Part shown: positions 33,683 to 44,890 of the stretch, in pieces
Position numbering within the stretch: position 1 is the stretch's first letter
Layout: the number at the start of each line of letters is the position of its first letter
Origin: Cristatella mucedo
Taxonomy: Eukaryota > Bryozoa > Phylactolaemata > Cristatellidae
NCBI GenBank assembly: GCA_009760855.2
Contig: WPIO01000041.1
Location: 3,302,501-3,364,500 of the forward strand
DNA length: 62,000 nt
Direction of reading: 5' to 3'
Position numbers and translations under genes: made by a program
Notes under the pieces: generated by a model
Databases searched by the model: none
What the model was told of the DNA's origin: nothing
The model's input: only the letters and a program-made list of their open reading frames with translations

Positions 33683-34600
33683 ACCCTTCTATTCGTCCCG
33701 TCGATTCTCGCCGATTCTCGCTTCGCACCCCGTTCGGATGGGCCGGTCGGCGTGCTAGTTTCAATATGATATATCTCTCTGTTTTCCTCTAACGACTGGC
33801 CGTCGTAGAAATGCTGTGAATGCAGCGGCTCGCTAGCTGGCTGGCTGAGTAGCCCGCGGCAACAGTTCGCCCGCAACTCTATTGGCTGGCTGAGTTGAGC
33901 TGGGCCAAACGACAGTGGCGTTTGCAGAGCTACAAAATAAGACATGCGGATAAGAACCTCTAATCGTCTTACAGATTCTACAATTCTAAAGAATTCTGCA
34001 AAACTCTAGATTATACACTTGTGGAGCCAAAAAACTAGCGACTAGCTTAGCAATTTGTAGGTGAGTAGCTAAAGGCAAGAGTTAAAATTGGACACAGATA
34101 AAAAAGTTCACGACAAAATGTGAAAAAGTCCAGGTGTGAGTCATACACGTTGATCTCAGCGGCAACAGTTCGCCCGCAACTCTATCGCGTTATAAACGCG
34201 GCGTTCGCCTTCTACGCTCGGCCATAATCAGGCCGCAAACGCAGAGCTCGTAACTGTGCTAGTCTCGGCCGACGCGCGACGAATAGCGGTGATGCGTGAA
34301 CCTGGTAGTACTGCAGCGACAAAGAGCGCTCTAGTCCTTGACCTTATCTAGCTAGCCCTTACCTATAATGTAGACTAGTCTATTTGAAAGCAGCGGACGG
34401 TTGCAGGCGTTCAACAGTGGCCATGACGTGCACCAACGGCCTGTGGCCCACAGCTCAAAGCAGCTTCATTGCCGATGTCAAGTCTCGAATCCCAACTGCC
34501 AGTCTATCACAGGGCCCAGATTTTTATATGGCTTTGGCCATAAGCTGTGGTATAATCGCATAGTCGCGAATAATAATCATCAGCCATAACCAGGCTGGTT
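33683..34600. other. Downstream flank of gene 1
   Basis: No repeat family or gene recognised. It contains a 27-bp exact direct repeat (33856-33882 and 34159-34185). I see no canonical AATAAA close behind the stop; an AAATAAGA near 33935 is a weak candidate. Confidence 0.5.
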
Positions 34601-34604
34601 TAGC

Positions 34605-34970
34605 TGTCGCCGCGTCAGCAGCCTCACTTGTATAGCGGCAGAAGAGCCTTCGCGGCCACCACCGCTGCTTGTAGTTATAATAATAATAATAATAATAATA
34701 GTAATAATGCACTTGATAAAGCGCCCTCAGAGAACTTAATCTTTCTCGAGGCGCTTTACATTTGCTGCAAAGGGAAATGCTATTAAACCGTGAGTAAAAT
34801 CATGCTTGATAAACAAATAAAATGAATAACATGATTAGGGGTGACATGCACAGGGTCAGCATGCAAATTTGGTTGGTTAGCAATAAAGGATCGCTCAACT
34901 GCAAGATTCGAACCCATGACCTCGGTCGTGAAGAGCGAGCACCTAACCTTCTGGGCTATCACGGGTCAGT
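34605..34970 (-). mobile_element. SINE1 split by a LINE A insertion
   Basis: Body part at 34605-34678 (TATAGCGGCAGAAGAGCCTT, CACCACCGCTGCTTG) and head part at about 34866-34970 (GATTCGAACCCATGACCTCG). Joining the two restores the SINE1 order. Confidence 0.8.
34679..34865 (-). mobile_element. LINE A 3' end nested in SINE1
   Basis: AATAATAATAATAATAATAA tail at 34680, hairpin complement to 34757, GTGACATGCACAGGGTCAGC at 34841. 5'-truncated within the 3' UTR. Confidence 0.85.
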
Positions 34971-35289
34971 GCCCGCGCGAACTAACGGCACGGTCAGTAA
35001 GCAACTCCATCGTCAAGGCATGCCTTCCGTCGTCTGCCTAGGGCCCGATCGCTACCGGCGTGGTCGTCTGCCAACGGCAATATCGCCGTCAAGAGCGCTT
35101 AGGGATCTTGGACACATATCGGTGGAGCCGTGACTTACTGCGGTCGCGCAGGTACCGCCAGCACAGCTACCGCGATTGTATGTCGCTCCATTTGTGACGT
35201 TTTGGCCCAAGCTCGCCTTGGCGAGCCGCTGTTGGCATGCACTGACTTCTGGCAGCTTGGTCGTCGAAGTGCTTGATGCTGACTACCGA
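34971..35289. other. No gene recognised
   Basis: Moderately GC-rich, short open frames only. Confidence 0.4.
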
Positions 35290-35460
35290 GTAGTAGCTAC
35301 AGCGATTGGTTGGGCACAGCCAGCGCATCTGGGATGTATAGCCATAGTGACTGTCTACCGAGTTTATAGCCACAGCGAGTGCATAATGCACAGAGTATAG
35401 TCGCCACAGCGAGTGCACACTGATGGTGTAGCCACAGGGAGTGTATAGAGAATGCGTCGA
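35290..35460. repeat. Degenerate tandem repeat
   Basis: The phrase TATAGCCACAGCGAGTGCAT recurs in varied form about five times (near 35300, 35338, 35367, 35399, 35430) at spacings of roughly 30-38 bp. Confidence 0.6.
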
Positions 35461-35489
35461 GATTCCCTTCGATTATCCAAAGCACTTTA

Positions 35490-37210
35490 AAGGATGCGCC
35501 GTGTCAAGGGAAGGCTAGGACGTCGCTCTAAGAAGAAGTCTGTGTCTGATGCAGATCTAACCAGTTTCATTGACTTCCTCCGAGTCTACAGCCAAAAGCT
35601 GAGAAAGTCACGGCTTCTTTTTTTCACTCGAAAACTGAAGTACTTCCAATCGAACCCCAAACAGGACGTTGAACGACTGCTTACTAATTCTGAGCGGTCG
35701 CACTCCCCAGATATTAATGTCTCAGCCGCCAAAATGTCAGCTTTCTAGAAAACATTGCACGTACTCGTCTATTCACAAGGACAATAAAATTAAACTGATC
35801 TATAGGTCGCATTCTGAGACTTCGGAGATTTTTCCTAGTTTCTGCCTGTGATGTAGCTACCTTAGTAAAGTCTAGTGATGCAAAAACTCGTCTGCTGAAG
35901 ACCCTACATATCTTCTCTGTTGGTAATCCCTGGCAGACAAACTTAGCCCAACCGCATCTCGGATGTTAATGTTTCTCATGGTAATGGGGCTTTACCCAAG
36001 TCCTTCAAATCGGCCATCGTTCAGCCGAAACGTAAAAAGCCTGGATTAGATTCAGAAACCCTAGCAAAATACTGCCGTTGTCAAAGTTTTTGAAAAAATA
36101 TTTGCTTAGCAGCTTGAAGGACGAACTGAGAAAAACAAACGGTCATAGAAATTGCTGTCGGAATTCAAGCGACGCCACTCCTCTGGAACTGCTCTCCTCC
36201 GTGTAAACAATGGCATCCTATGAAGAAACAAAGACGGGAATGTCACTGCCCTAGCTCAGCTGGAGCTATAATCTGCCTTTGAAACTACTGATCACAGCAT
36301 CTTACTTCAACGATTGAGAAATCGTTGGAAGGTCGGTCGATCACAGCCGAGGCTCGAGAGGTGTGATCAAAATTGTACCTGTTCGATTGGGTTCTTACCG
36401 TGTCTCGTGTGAGGGCCTACTCTAATTCATCAGAACAGTCACCTGTGTAGTCTCGCAAAGGTCCGTTCTCGATCATTATGGTGGAAACATTTTGAAAAAT
36501 GATTCGGGCACATGGAATGGGCAATTACTTGCATACTGACGATGCTCAGCTGTATTCATCATTTAAACCGTTGAAGTCTGCTGGACGGACTAATAAACTG
36601 AATGCTTGCCTTGCACGCATGTAGTCCGGATGCAGAATTTTTTCCTAAAATTTACGGTGATACAACGGAGCTGCTACTCTTGGGACAGACCTAGTGTTGG
36701 CCTGGACTAGGAGACTTTGCTCTTCTTATAGGTGATACTGTTCTGCGACCGTTACTATGTTCGTGGAATTAGGCTGTTTCCTTTGAAAACGGCCTACATT
36801 TTGAAATTCTCATTGCAAGCACTGCCTCCACAGCCAGCCATCACGTACACACTCTCTCTCTCTCTGTCTCTCTCAAAGATTAGGGACTATCCACTATGGA
36901 GGCTTTAGAAAGATTTAAATAGCTCCCTGGTTCTGTCTCGGCATGATTACTGCAGTTCCATTTGAGCTGGGCTACCAAAAAACCCACTAGGCCACTGCAG
37001 CTGGTTGTGAATATGGCTGCAAAGGTAGTTAGAAAATTCCTGAATTTTGACCACGTTTCTTCCTTGCTGAAGGAGCTTTAATGGCTTCCGATTGATCGAC
37101 GGATACTGAGTAAAGTTCTCCTTCTGATCCACGAGGCCTGCCAGACTTGGCTCCTTCATAGCTAGCTGAACTGCTGCACTAGTTTCAGCCTCCTCGTGCC
37201 CTCACGATCT
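35490..37210 (+). mobile_element. LINE B copy, 3'-truncated
   Basis: Linker region with an 84-codon open frame from 35494 (YSQKLRKSRLLFFTRKLKYF), then decayed RT: RHSSGTALLRV near 36170, a F.TTDHSILLQRL block near 36280, CLARMLS-like and LTMLSCIHHL near 36540, LLKEL.WLPIDRRILSKVLLL near 37068, and an arm matching AELLH.FQPPRALTI near 37165. It stops before the AVPFLRL block, so the 3' end and tail are absent. It lies between the two convergent host genes. Confidence 0.75.
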
Positions 37211-37487
37211 CATCGCAGGATATTATGCATCATCTTATAAGCCACGAGAACAAGAAAACTTTGTTCAACCTAGTTGTACCGTGCAGCTATCCAAGCTCTT
37301 TTTTTCGAAAATTTAATATTTCCACTGTAAACGCCTGCACAGCGGCACAAATGACCGCCATATTTAAAAATGCACAACCGCTTCCTAGACGAACGATGAC
37401 TGGCGCAGCGGTCCAGCCGAACGCCACGATTCAGTGGATAATAAATTATAATCGATCGCAAAGAAATGAGCTCCATGTCAGATCCGC

Positions 37488-38298
37488 TCAGTATTTCCTA
37501 TAATCGCCGGTAAACCATAGCCAGCGACCGTCCCGGAAGAGGGAGTGTTTAATGGTTTCCAGCACGTACTGCTGGGCGACGCGAGCATTCGCGGGCCTCT
37601 GCTGAGTGTTTCGGGCCGCATCCGCTCGCATGACGTCGTTCATCAGCTCGCTCAGACCCGCGAGTCTGATCACGTGACTACTGTAGTCATTCAGGTGGCA
37701 GCCGACGTCGGCCGTGTCGCTGTCGCGGAAGATGAGCGCGGTCGGGTACCAGAATGAGCCGCCGATGTAGGAGCCGGTCACGACGGGCGCACTGTGCGAC
37801 CACGTGTCGTTCGCCCTGACGGGCTCGCTGACGTACACGACGCGCCACGGGTCGACGCTGACGACCACGAGGTGCGTGTGGTAGACGGTCCAGCCTTCGG
37901 TCGAGATTGCCGTCGAGTGGGCGACGCTGACGTAGTACGGATGCCGGTACTCGACGAAGGGCGTGCCGCCGCGCAGGTGGTCCCACTCCTTGGCGAACTC
38001 CTGCTGCCCGGGCGGCGACTGCGCGTACACGAGCACGCATGCGCCACTGCTCGGGTCGCAGCGGAGCACGCGAAGCGGGTCGAAGCTGTAGACAAAGTAG
38101 AGCGTGTCTCCGCCGACCACTAGAGGCATCCAGTTGATGTCGCTCGCTTTCTGCAACTGGATGCCGCTCACGTAGAGCTTCACCTTTACGCTGTCCTCGT
38201 AGTCCCAGAGGTACATGCGAGCGGCCGTTTCCTTCAGAGCCGGCTCCAGTCCGTAGGCGTAGTACGTGACGTAGAGCCGATTGTTTAGGACGAACGAC
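37488..38298 (-). CDS. Gene 2, exon 2: GH130-like beta-propeller domain (C-terminal part), stop TGA
   Basis: Encodes the last base of codon 241 to residue 510, stop at 37490-37488. Motifs: SFVLNNRLYVTYYAYG (242-257), MYLWDYE (269-275), INWMPL (295-300), VYSFDPLRVLRC (310-321), LRGGTPFVEYRHPYYVSVAHS (349-369, in two blocks), FWYPTAL (423-429), VGCHLNDYSS (439-448). By eye about 70% of residues match gene 1 in the MYLW to PSSG stretch. NDT near 404 is a sequon. Acceptor TTGAAG at 38299-38300 and the same phase as gene 1. It lacks the Gly/acidic insert of gene 1 and so is probably nearer the ancestral form. Substrate unknown. Confidence 0.85.
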
Positions 38299-38399
38299 CT
38301 TCAAGTGCAAGGACGCCGCGAGATATGAGGCGACGGAATCGAATGTGCTTCGCTAGATTCAAGAGTTTCTCAAGAGCCGCAATCCAACTATTGCCAAAT

Positions 38400-38477
38400 G
38401 TATATAGGTATTTGTATATAGGTATTCTGCCAAGTGTATATAGGTATTTGTATATAGGTATTTGTATATAGGTATTT
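38400..38477. repeat. 14-bp tandem repeat in gene 2 intron
   Basis: Units of GTATATAGGTATTT: two at 38400-38427, then an 8-base TGCCAAGT spacer, then three at 38436-38477. The phrase TGCCAA(A/G)T precedes both blocks, so a larger duplication of about 36 bp is superimposed. It lies about 100 bp from the splice acceptor. Confidence 0.9.
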
Positions 38478-38999
38478 GGCCCGAGAGAACGGAGCGAACG
38501 AGGAGTGAACAAAAATGCACGGAAGTCGGCAGAACTTTAGTAGGAAGTGAGACTTCAAGCACGCACTTTTTTGCATTAAATTCCTCAACTTTCTTGGTCT
38601 TAATTGCCGACCAAGCAAAATTTCCAGCAGCTAAAAAGTTCCAAAAAGCAAATTAGTTATATAAAATAAACCCCGACAAAGGTCTGTTTGCGCTTGTCAA
38701 TTCTTGCAGCGTCCATAAAGTTGCGTAACAACTTTTAAATTTCAGAGCGGTTCACTAGAATATTAACTTAAAAAGCGCCAACAGAGCTTCAAAGAAAAAG
38801 GTGCCTACATATTTCATAATCTGCGCTGTCAAAGGGAAAAGTGTAACCGGAGCGATGAAGCCCCGTCTCCTTAGATAAGAAAGAGGCGGAAATATAAACG
38901 CTAGCGAGCTCCAAATCGTTACTCTAACCGGGCGAAACAATAGTTCAGTCAGGGTAACGAGCATGAAGCTTGCGATGCTAGTGTAATCAATAGAGCTCA

Positions 39000-39210
39000 C
39001 TCCCGACTGTCACGACATCCCATGACTTCACGACAGTGCAAAGAAATTTAACAACCACTTTTTCTCACAGTCCTTTCTCGATCCGTACGAAGAGCCTATA
39101 TTGTGCATATTCGCACTAAAACTGTGCATTTTCTCAATAAAATTCAGCATATTTGAAGTGCCTATAAAGAGATTCAGTTCCCTCAGGGTGCCGCTCTGTC
39201 ACTTTTTTAT
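39000..39210 (+). mobile_element. Decayed LINE A-like 3' end
   Basis: ACATCCCATGACTTCACGAC near 39013 resembles the TSPDLTTF coding end, and GAAGTGCCTATAAAGAGATT at 39156 with TTCCCTCAGGGTGCC resembles the terminal hairpin. Confidence 0.55.
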
Positions 39211-40696
39211 CAGCGTAAACATAGTGTCACTATTAGCATGCCAACCACTTCAAAAGCCAAATACACTATGCATAGTCCAGCGGTGACTTGCACGTAATAA
39301 AAATATTCATCCTCTGTAATCGAAAGCTGATAGGTTGGATAAATATTCATATATTATTAAAACATTCATTCTCTGCAGCTGTTGCATTCAAAAATCTGTG
39401 GCAAAATGACCTGAATGGTTCAGTATTGACGACGGGACAAAAGATAAGTATTCACAACTACAAAACTGCGAATTAAGAAGTGTGCGTGTCGCGGCGTCGT
39501 GCTTTTCGCTATTATTCTACAAAAGCCAATGGCGGACTGTTGGCGATGCGTGCAAAAACAGCTCACCAATTCTCACTCATTGTGAATCTGAAACATATTT
39601 TTCATATTCATATTTGTCTTTGGCAAGAGTTAACACGGCCTTTGATCAAAATTGAACACAATTCAAGTTAGCTAGTTGGGGTGCTCGAGAAAACAGAAGC
39701 AGTTCAATTACGATCCTTAAATATTGCATACCTCGCCGTCAAGTCGGTGGTAAGTGCGCATGTACGAGATTTCTCAGGTTTGAGAGTGCGTGCAAGTGTA
39801 GATCTGTTCGACTAGTTTTGGATCTACCCTTGCGACGCTGTTCACAAATCCACGGCGTCAACTAACAAATGCACGACTCTGCATCATAGTCAGGGCACAA
39901 AACACGTCTACATGTATCGCTTTGCAAGACTGGCTAGTTTCATGGAACAAGACATCTCATGCATGCCGAAAACTAAGTGTGATTTGTGAACATATCGATC
40001 CGTGCGAACGTAACACGCTGAACTAGTGATGTTTTCTCACGCAACGAATGCTGAGTTCGAGAGTAGAACGTAGTATCCACCCTCCTTGTCTCAAGGTCTT
40101 CCTAAAACCGACACTTCACGCAGTATGTAATTATACTCTCCATTCTGCTTTCGGAGGTACGCGACGGACAATGCCGCATTGTGTATCGATGACTTTGGCT
40201 GGCACAAAAGTGTGTAAAATAGATGTTCTGTAGCATAATAGTTCTACTAGGCTCAGCGGTTTGAGCTACGTTTTCCCCCTGCCTTAACTGTGGATTCCGG
40301 CTGCGGAAGTTTAGCTTACAGCCACCCGACGAGGAACATTTTGAAGAGGAAGGCTACGTTGAATTTTAAACTAGTAAGATAGCATTCAAAAAGTCGTTCC
40401 TTCGAAAGCCGCATTTTCGCAGCTCGTGCAAATTGCGGAGGCTCCACGCGATTACCGAGTTCTGCAGAATAAAATTCCAGCAGGCGAATCCGCAAGCACA
40501 CGCGCTCTTCCCGGCCGTTCACTCGTGCCAAACGGACTTGGCAGAGAGACGCGAGAAACTGCCCTCCCGGCCGATCGCCTCGGACGCGGCGGCCGCGCCT
40601 CAAGCGGACGAAAGACGCCGGCGCGAGAGATTCGCGCGGGAGAAAACGCGAGAAAGCGAGGGGCGAGGTTGCAGCAGAGGCGCCAGCCGTGCACAC

Positions 40697-41418
40697 CTAG
40701 GGTCCATGGGTCCGTCTTTTCGATAGGACGCGTACGCGTTGGTGGTGGTCGGAATGGCCAGCAGACGGCCGGGTGACTTGGGTCGGTAGTTGATGTCCAG
40801 ATCGAGGCTGTACACGTAGTTCTCCTGCCAGCTGTCCACCGGCCGCTTCCGCAGCCACAGCGCCGAGAGCAGATACTGCGACATCCAGAGGCGCACGTTG
40901 GCCACGACGCGGCCGTTCAAGACCGACATGGCGGGCCCCATCGCGTGGAACTCGCACTCGTTGAAGCGGTCGCGGAACATGAGCTGCGCGTGGTTCTCAA
41001 TGGCCGGCGAGAAGGTGGTCACGGTCGACCACGTGACTCTGTGCTCCAGCTCGTCGCTAACGTTGAGCAGAGGCGTGGCCGGGCCGAAGACGGCTCCCCT
41101 CAGCCGCTGGGTGGACGAGTACGTGGTGTTGGCCTCGAGAGCTCTGGCCGCCGCCGTCGCGCTGGCCGGCAGAAACATCGACTCGGCTGCTTCATTCTTA
41201 GCACCGCACATCGCCGTGATGGTCATCAGCAGAGTCGTGACGGCGGCAATGCACAAGCAGTGAAGGACGCGCCCTCTCGGCCTCAGAGCGAGGCCGCCGC
41301 AACGCGCCACGAAGCCGCACTTCCGCTCGGGACCCATTCGACTGGAAGCCGCACGAAGACGCGCGCTCGACCTGGAACCGATATTCGTTCGTCGTCGAGC
41401 GACCGTCGACTCCGACAC
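40697..41418 (-). CDS. Gene 2, exon 1: type II membrane protein with GH130-like propeller (N-terminal part)
   Basis: Encodes residues 1-240 plus two bases of Arg 241. The first ATG (41418) gives a 50-residue Arg/Ser-rich end before a hydrophobic segment at about 51-71. A second in-frame ATG at 41337 (residue 28) would leave 22 residues before the segment, closer to the 19 of gene 1, so it may be the real start. Conserved blocks: QRLRG, VTWSTVTTFSP, F.AMGPAMS, DSWQENYVYS, IPTTTNAY.SYRKDGPMDP. Sequons NTT and NVS lie in the stem. Gene 2 runs convergently towards gene 1; stop codons are about 3.8 kb apart. I infer a Golgi/ER lumenal protein acting on glycans. Confidence 0.8.
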
Positions 41419-41823
41419 CCAGTCGAAGCGAAACAGCCAATCGTCGCGCTACGACGGGCCGGCGGTGGCAGCGCACGAACGGAAGCGGCGGCCAGAGCTA
41501 GCGGTCTGGCGGCGGCGGGTCTGCCCTCGCGGTCTGCCCTCGACTGCTAAGCAGCGCACGGGCTGACGGCGAGTCCGCGCGCGTACGACGTACCGGTTCG
41601 CGCCGAAGCTGCTTTAAAAACGGTTAAGGTGTAAGGTGTATGGCTTCTTTCATATATTTCGTCAAGACAAGTGACACATCGTGACGTCAGTCGGAACTTT
41701 ACACAACTTTTGAGTCTGAAGAGGGGCAGCTACGATGCGAAGCCTTAGTTTCCGGATACATCTCCCGGCGAAAGCAAGGGAATTGGAGGGCTTAAAAGTG
41801 AGTGAAAGTACATCCAAGTCGAT

Positions 41824-41915
41824 TTAATAATAATAATAATGCACTTGATAAAGCGCCCTCAGAGAACTCAATCTCTTTCTAAGCTCTTTACATTTGCTAC
41901 AAAGAAATACGATCG
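41824..41915 (-). mobile_element. LINE A 3' end
   Basis: AATAATAATAATGCACTTGA at 41827, hairpin complement to 41893. Confidence 0.85.
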
Positions 41916-41969
41916 AATGGTGCTGTCTGATAAGGAGCCAGCGTGGCGAGGTTACAATCGGCGCCGGCC

Positions 41970-42118
41970 CGGCTTAGCCTAGGGGCCAGGGAGCTCGCAT
42001 TCAACGGCCGAGGTCAAAGTTCTCGCCATTACGACCAAAGCCGTGTGCTCGAGCCCTGCGGCAAGTATGAAGCGCCTGTAGAGAGATAGTTGTCTTAGAG
42101 TGCTGTATACATTCATTA
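41970..42118 (+). mobile_element. SINE2 copy
   Basis: GGCCAGGGAGCTCGCATTCA near 41984, an inserted segment, B box region CGTGTGCTCGAGCCCTGCGG at 42042, hairpin tail to about 42105. Confidence 0.7.
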
Positions 42119-42199
42119 CGCATATTTTTTTAATGCAGGTCGTGATATTAACAACTGGCATGCCTAGCTAGCTGCTGAGTTGGCTACCGAAAAAATGCA

Positions 42200-43110
42200 A
42201 GCACGAAGACCTAGCGAATAGTGAGCTACATTTGTTTAAATGAGATGTCGCAAATGTACGAACTAGCTCGGCTGTGCTAGGAGCCACCGCACCGGCGCCC
42301 TGGGGCGAGCCGTGCCGCGTCGCGAGCCAAGAGCACTGAGTCGCGCGCCTAAGCACTTCCGCTGCGTGATCAGCCAGCAGTCGCTCGCGCACGCTAGAGC
42401 AGCGGCCGGCCGTGCGGACGCACAAGAACCGCCGCCCGTAGCCGTTCGAGCGCCCGAGCGCCATGCGTTTCTCTCCGGCCGCACCGGAAGCGACTACGAT
42501 TGGAGCCAAGCTCGCGCCGCATCCCGTCGCCGCTGGCGGCCCCGCCTTACGCACGCCGAGCGGCGGAACGGTGACAGCGAGCCGACTAGCCAGGCGGCGG
42601 CAGGCGACCAACCCTGCCGACGACTCCGCGCGCGCAACCGTACGATGGCGCCGATCTCTCTGCTGCCGCTCGCCGCCGCCGCTGCCGCGCGCTCGCAGCC
42701 GGCGATACCCGCTGGCGCGACTCACCCAGATGCGCGTCCTGGCCGTCACTGACACCGCAGCCAGCAGCCGCGACTGGCCAATAATGGCCAGCCTGTCCTG
42801 CCCTGCTGGACATGGCCCGTACGCGTGAGCGTGCGCCCGGCGGCGGTTCTAGGAGCTTCGGCTCAATGAACTACGCCGCAGGCCTTTGTTTCGGCCAACG
42901 CGGCGCGACCAATCAAATCCCGGTTGGCCTGATGGAGTGACGTCACGGTCTCTATTTGCACGCGTATCAATAGCCGCGCCCCAGCCGACGACGGCGGCGA
43001 CGGTCGGTATGCGTTCGGGTCGCTGACGCACTCAACGGCGCCGCCGCACGCCGACGCGAAGTCGACGCGCGCTCTTTCTTAGCTTGCCGCGACGCCCGAG
43101 TCTGGCACGC
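42200..43110. other. GC-rich island without an assignable gene
   Basis: Open frames to 195 codons on both strands reflect the composition; none has a recognisable domain. Upstream of gene 2 (whose start is at 41418, - strand), so part may be its promoter region, but 41419-41650 is the closer candidate. Confidence 0.4.
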
Positions 43111-43154
43111 TAGCGTGAAGTAGTGATGGAAGCAGTGAAGTGTAGAAGTAGTGA

Positions 43155-43308
43155 CGGGGAAGCAGTGAAGTGCAGAAGTCGGAGCAATGATGTTACAGAT
43201 GCACGGACGAATTTGGATTAGGGCGGACGATATCCCGATAGCGGGTCACAGCAGTCAAGGTGGGAATTCGTACAAATGCATGAACCAACTTGGCTGTGCC
43301 ATCTATCT

Positions 43309-43346
<38 letters not shown>

Positions 43347-43500
43347 AGGAAGAACCCCTGGAGTGCGTACTTCGTACTCTGAGAGGCTTTTCGGATAACC
43401 TTTGCCTGTTTACCTCGATGCTCTAAAGTCTCCCACTGACGTAGGACCTACAACATTACAGTGCAGTAACAGAACTGGCTAGGCGAGATGAGACATAAAC
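43155..43500 (-). mobile_element. LINE A fragments rearranged around a TC repeat
   Basis: GCAGAAGT...GATGCACGGACGAATTTGGA (near 43171) and AATGCATGAACCAACTTGGC (near 43276) both resemble the same LINE A segment (SKLVHAFV region), and 43355-43490 resembles the RT segment around LSGRLQS. A (TC)n run at 43315-43341 lies between. Confidence 0.5.
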
Positions 43501-43970
43501 ATGCTACGATCGACAGCGATCGTGCGGTGCAGCAGGATCCAGCAAAGCTCGCTGAAAGACCGTCAAACCCATTGCTGCACGCATTGTGGAAGTCGTACTT
43601 GGATGGCAACAAGCTTGTTCAAATTGAATTAGGATAAGAACCAACAAGCTAGTCATTGGAAAAGCTAGGGCTACTCACAATATGGAAAATAACCCCTCAA
43701 AATTGGAGCTGTATCAAATGTGTTATCAATATTGTTATATTATTGTAACATTGACTCGGCCAGCGATTTTGTAGCATCTGTACAAAATCTCAGTCAACTG
43801 TTCCAAAGGGACCATTCCACTAGAAGACCATATCAGCTTCACAATCAAGCCAGTTTGCTTTCTGATAAGTAAATTTGTATAAATTTGGGTATTCATAGAG
43901 AGACGGCTTTTTCAGATGCGAAGAGATTCTAGTGAATCTAGCGCCTCGTTGCACCTGAAGTATAATGATA
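43501..43970. other. No gene or repeat recognised
   Basis: AT-rich; short open frames only. Confidence 0.4.
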
Positions 43971-44890
43971 ACAATAATAATGCACTTGATACAAGTGCCC
44001 TCAGAGAACCCAATCACTTTCTAGGCGCTTTGCATTTGCTGAAAAAGGAAACGTGATTGAATGATGAGTAGTATCATGCTTTATAAACAACATGTATAGC
44101 GTGGTTAGGGGTGACATGCACAGAGTCAGCATGCAAGTGTGGTTAGTGGCAGCATGCACAGTGTCACCACTCATAAGCTCATGAAGGACGAATCACAGTG
44201 ACACACTAAATGCTGTCCTAAATTGGTGTTTTTAAGTTCTTTTTAAATGTGGTCAGGTCAGGGGATGTTCTGACGCAGGTCGGGAGGGAGTTCCACGCTT
44301 TAGGAGCATACGAACTAAATGCACGGTCTCCAAAGGATTTGAGGTTTGTCCGAGGTATTGGTAAACTGTTGTATTCCGAAAAGTGGATGGTACGATGCTT
44401 GGCCTGGTGGGGGAGTAGATCTGAGAGATAGGCTGGAGTCAAAGAATGAAGTGACCTAAAAGTGAGCGACCAAACCTTGAAGCTTGACTGGTAGCCAGTG
44501 CAGGTCGGCGAGAAGTGGTGTGATGTGGCAACTTCTACTTTCACGACAGACAAGCCTAGCTGCGGAGTTTTGCACCAGCTGCAATCGCCCGATCGCACAT
44601 GCCGGTAGGCCAGCGAGCGGTGAATTGCAGAAGTCGAGACGGGATGTCACGAATGCATGGACCAACTTAGACGTGGTATCCTTATCTAAACAAGCCCAAA
44701 TTTTAGCAATGTTATGAAGCTGAAAATAGGCTGATTTGACTGTGGAGCTGATGTGGTCGTCTAACGAGAGGTCGCTTTGGAATATGACACCTAGATTTCG
44801 AGCTGATTCAACAGGAGATATGCTGGCAAAGCCAATTTTTAGCGTCAGCCTTTCCAATTTCTGAATCACACTTGGTTTGCCCATGACTGG
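43971..44890 (-). mobile_element. LINE A 3' fragment, about 0.9 kb
   Basis: AACAATAATAATGCACTTGA tail, hairpin, 3' UTR, then the C-terminal coding part in two frames: 44598 down to 44218 (VWSLTFRSLHSLTPAYLSDL) and 44884 down to about 44456 (MGKPSVIQKLERL). The frame break near 44480 is a small deletion in the WLPVKQRIDFKV block. Confidence 0.9.

Larger units (their letters stand above)
38299..40696 (-). other. Gene 2 intron (2398 bp)
   Basis: Donor GT at 40696-40695 (GTGTGC), acceptor AG at 38300-38299. Splits Arg as AG|G, the same residue and phase as in gene 1. Apart from a 14-bp tandem repeat near the acceptor and one decayed LINE A tail I recognise nothing in it; 40400-40690 is CpG-rich. 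Confidence 0.8.

Noticed and set aside
42168-42828. Overlapping long frames on both strands (195, 146 and 121 codons)
   Set aside because: Explained by GC-rich composition; no domain seen in any of them.
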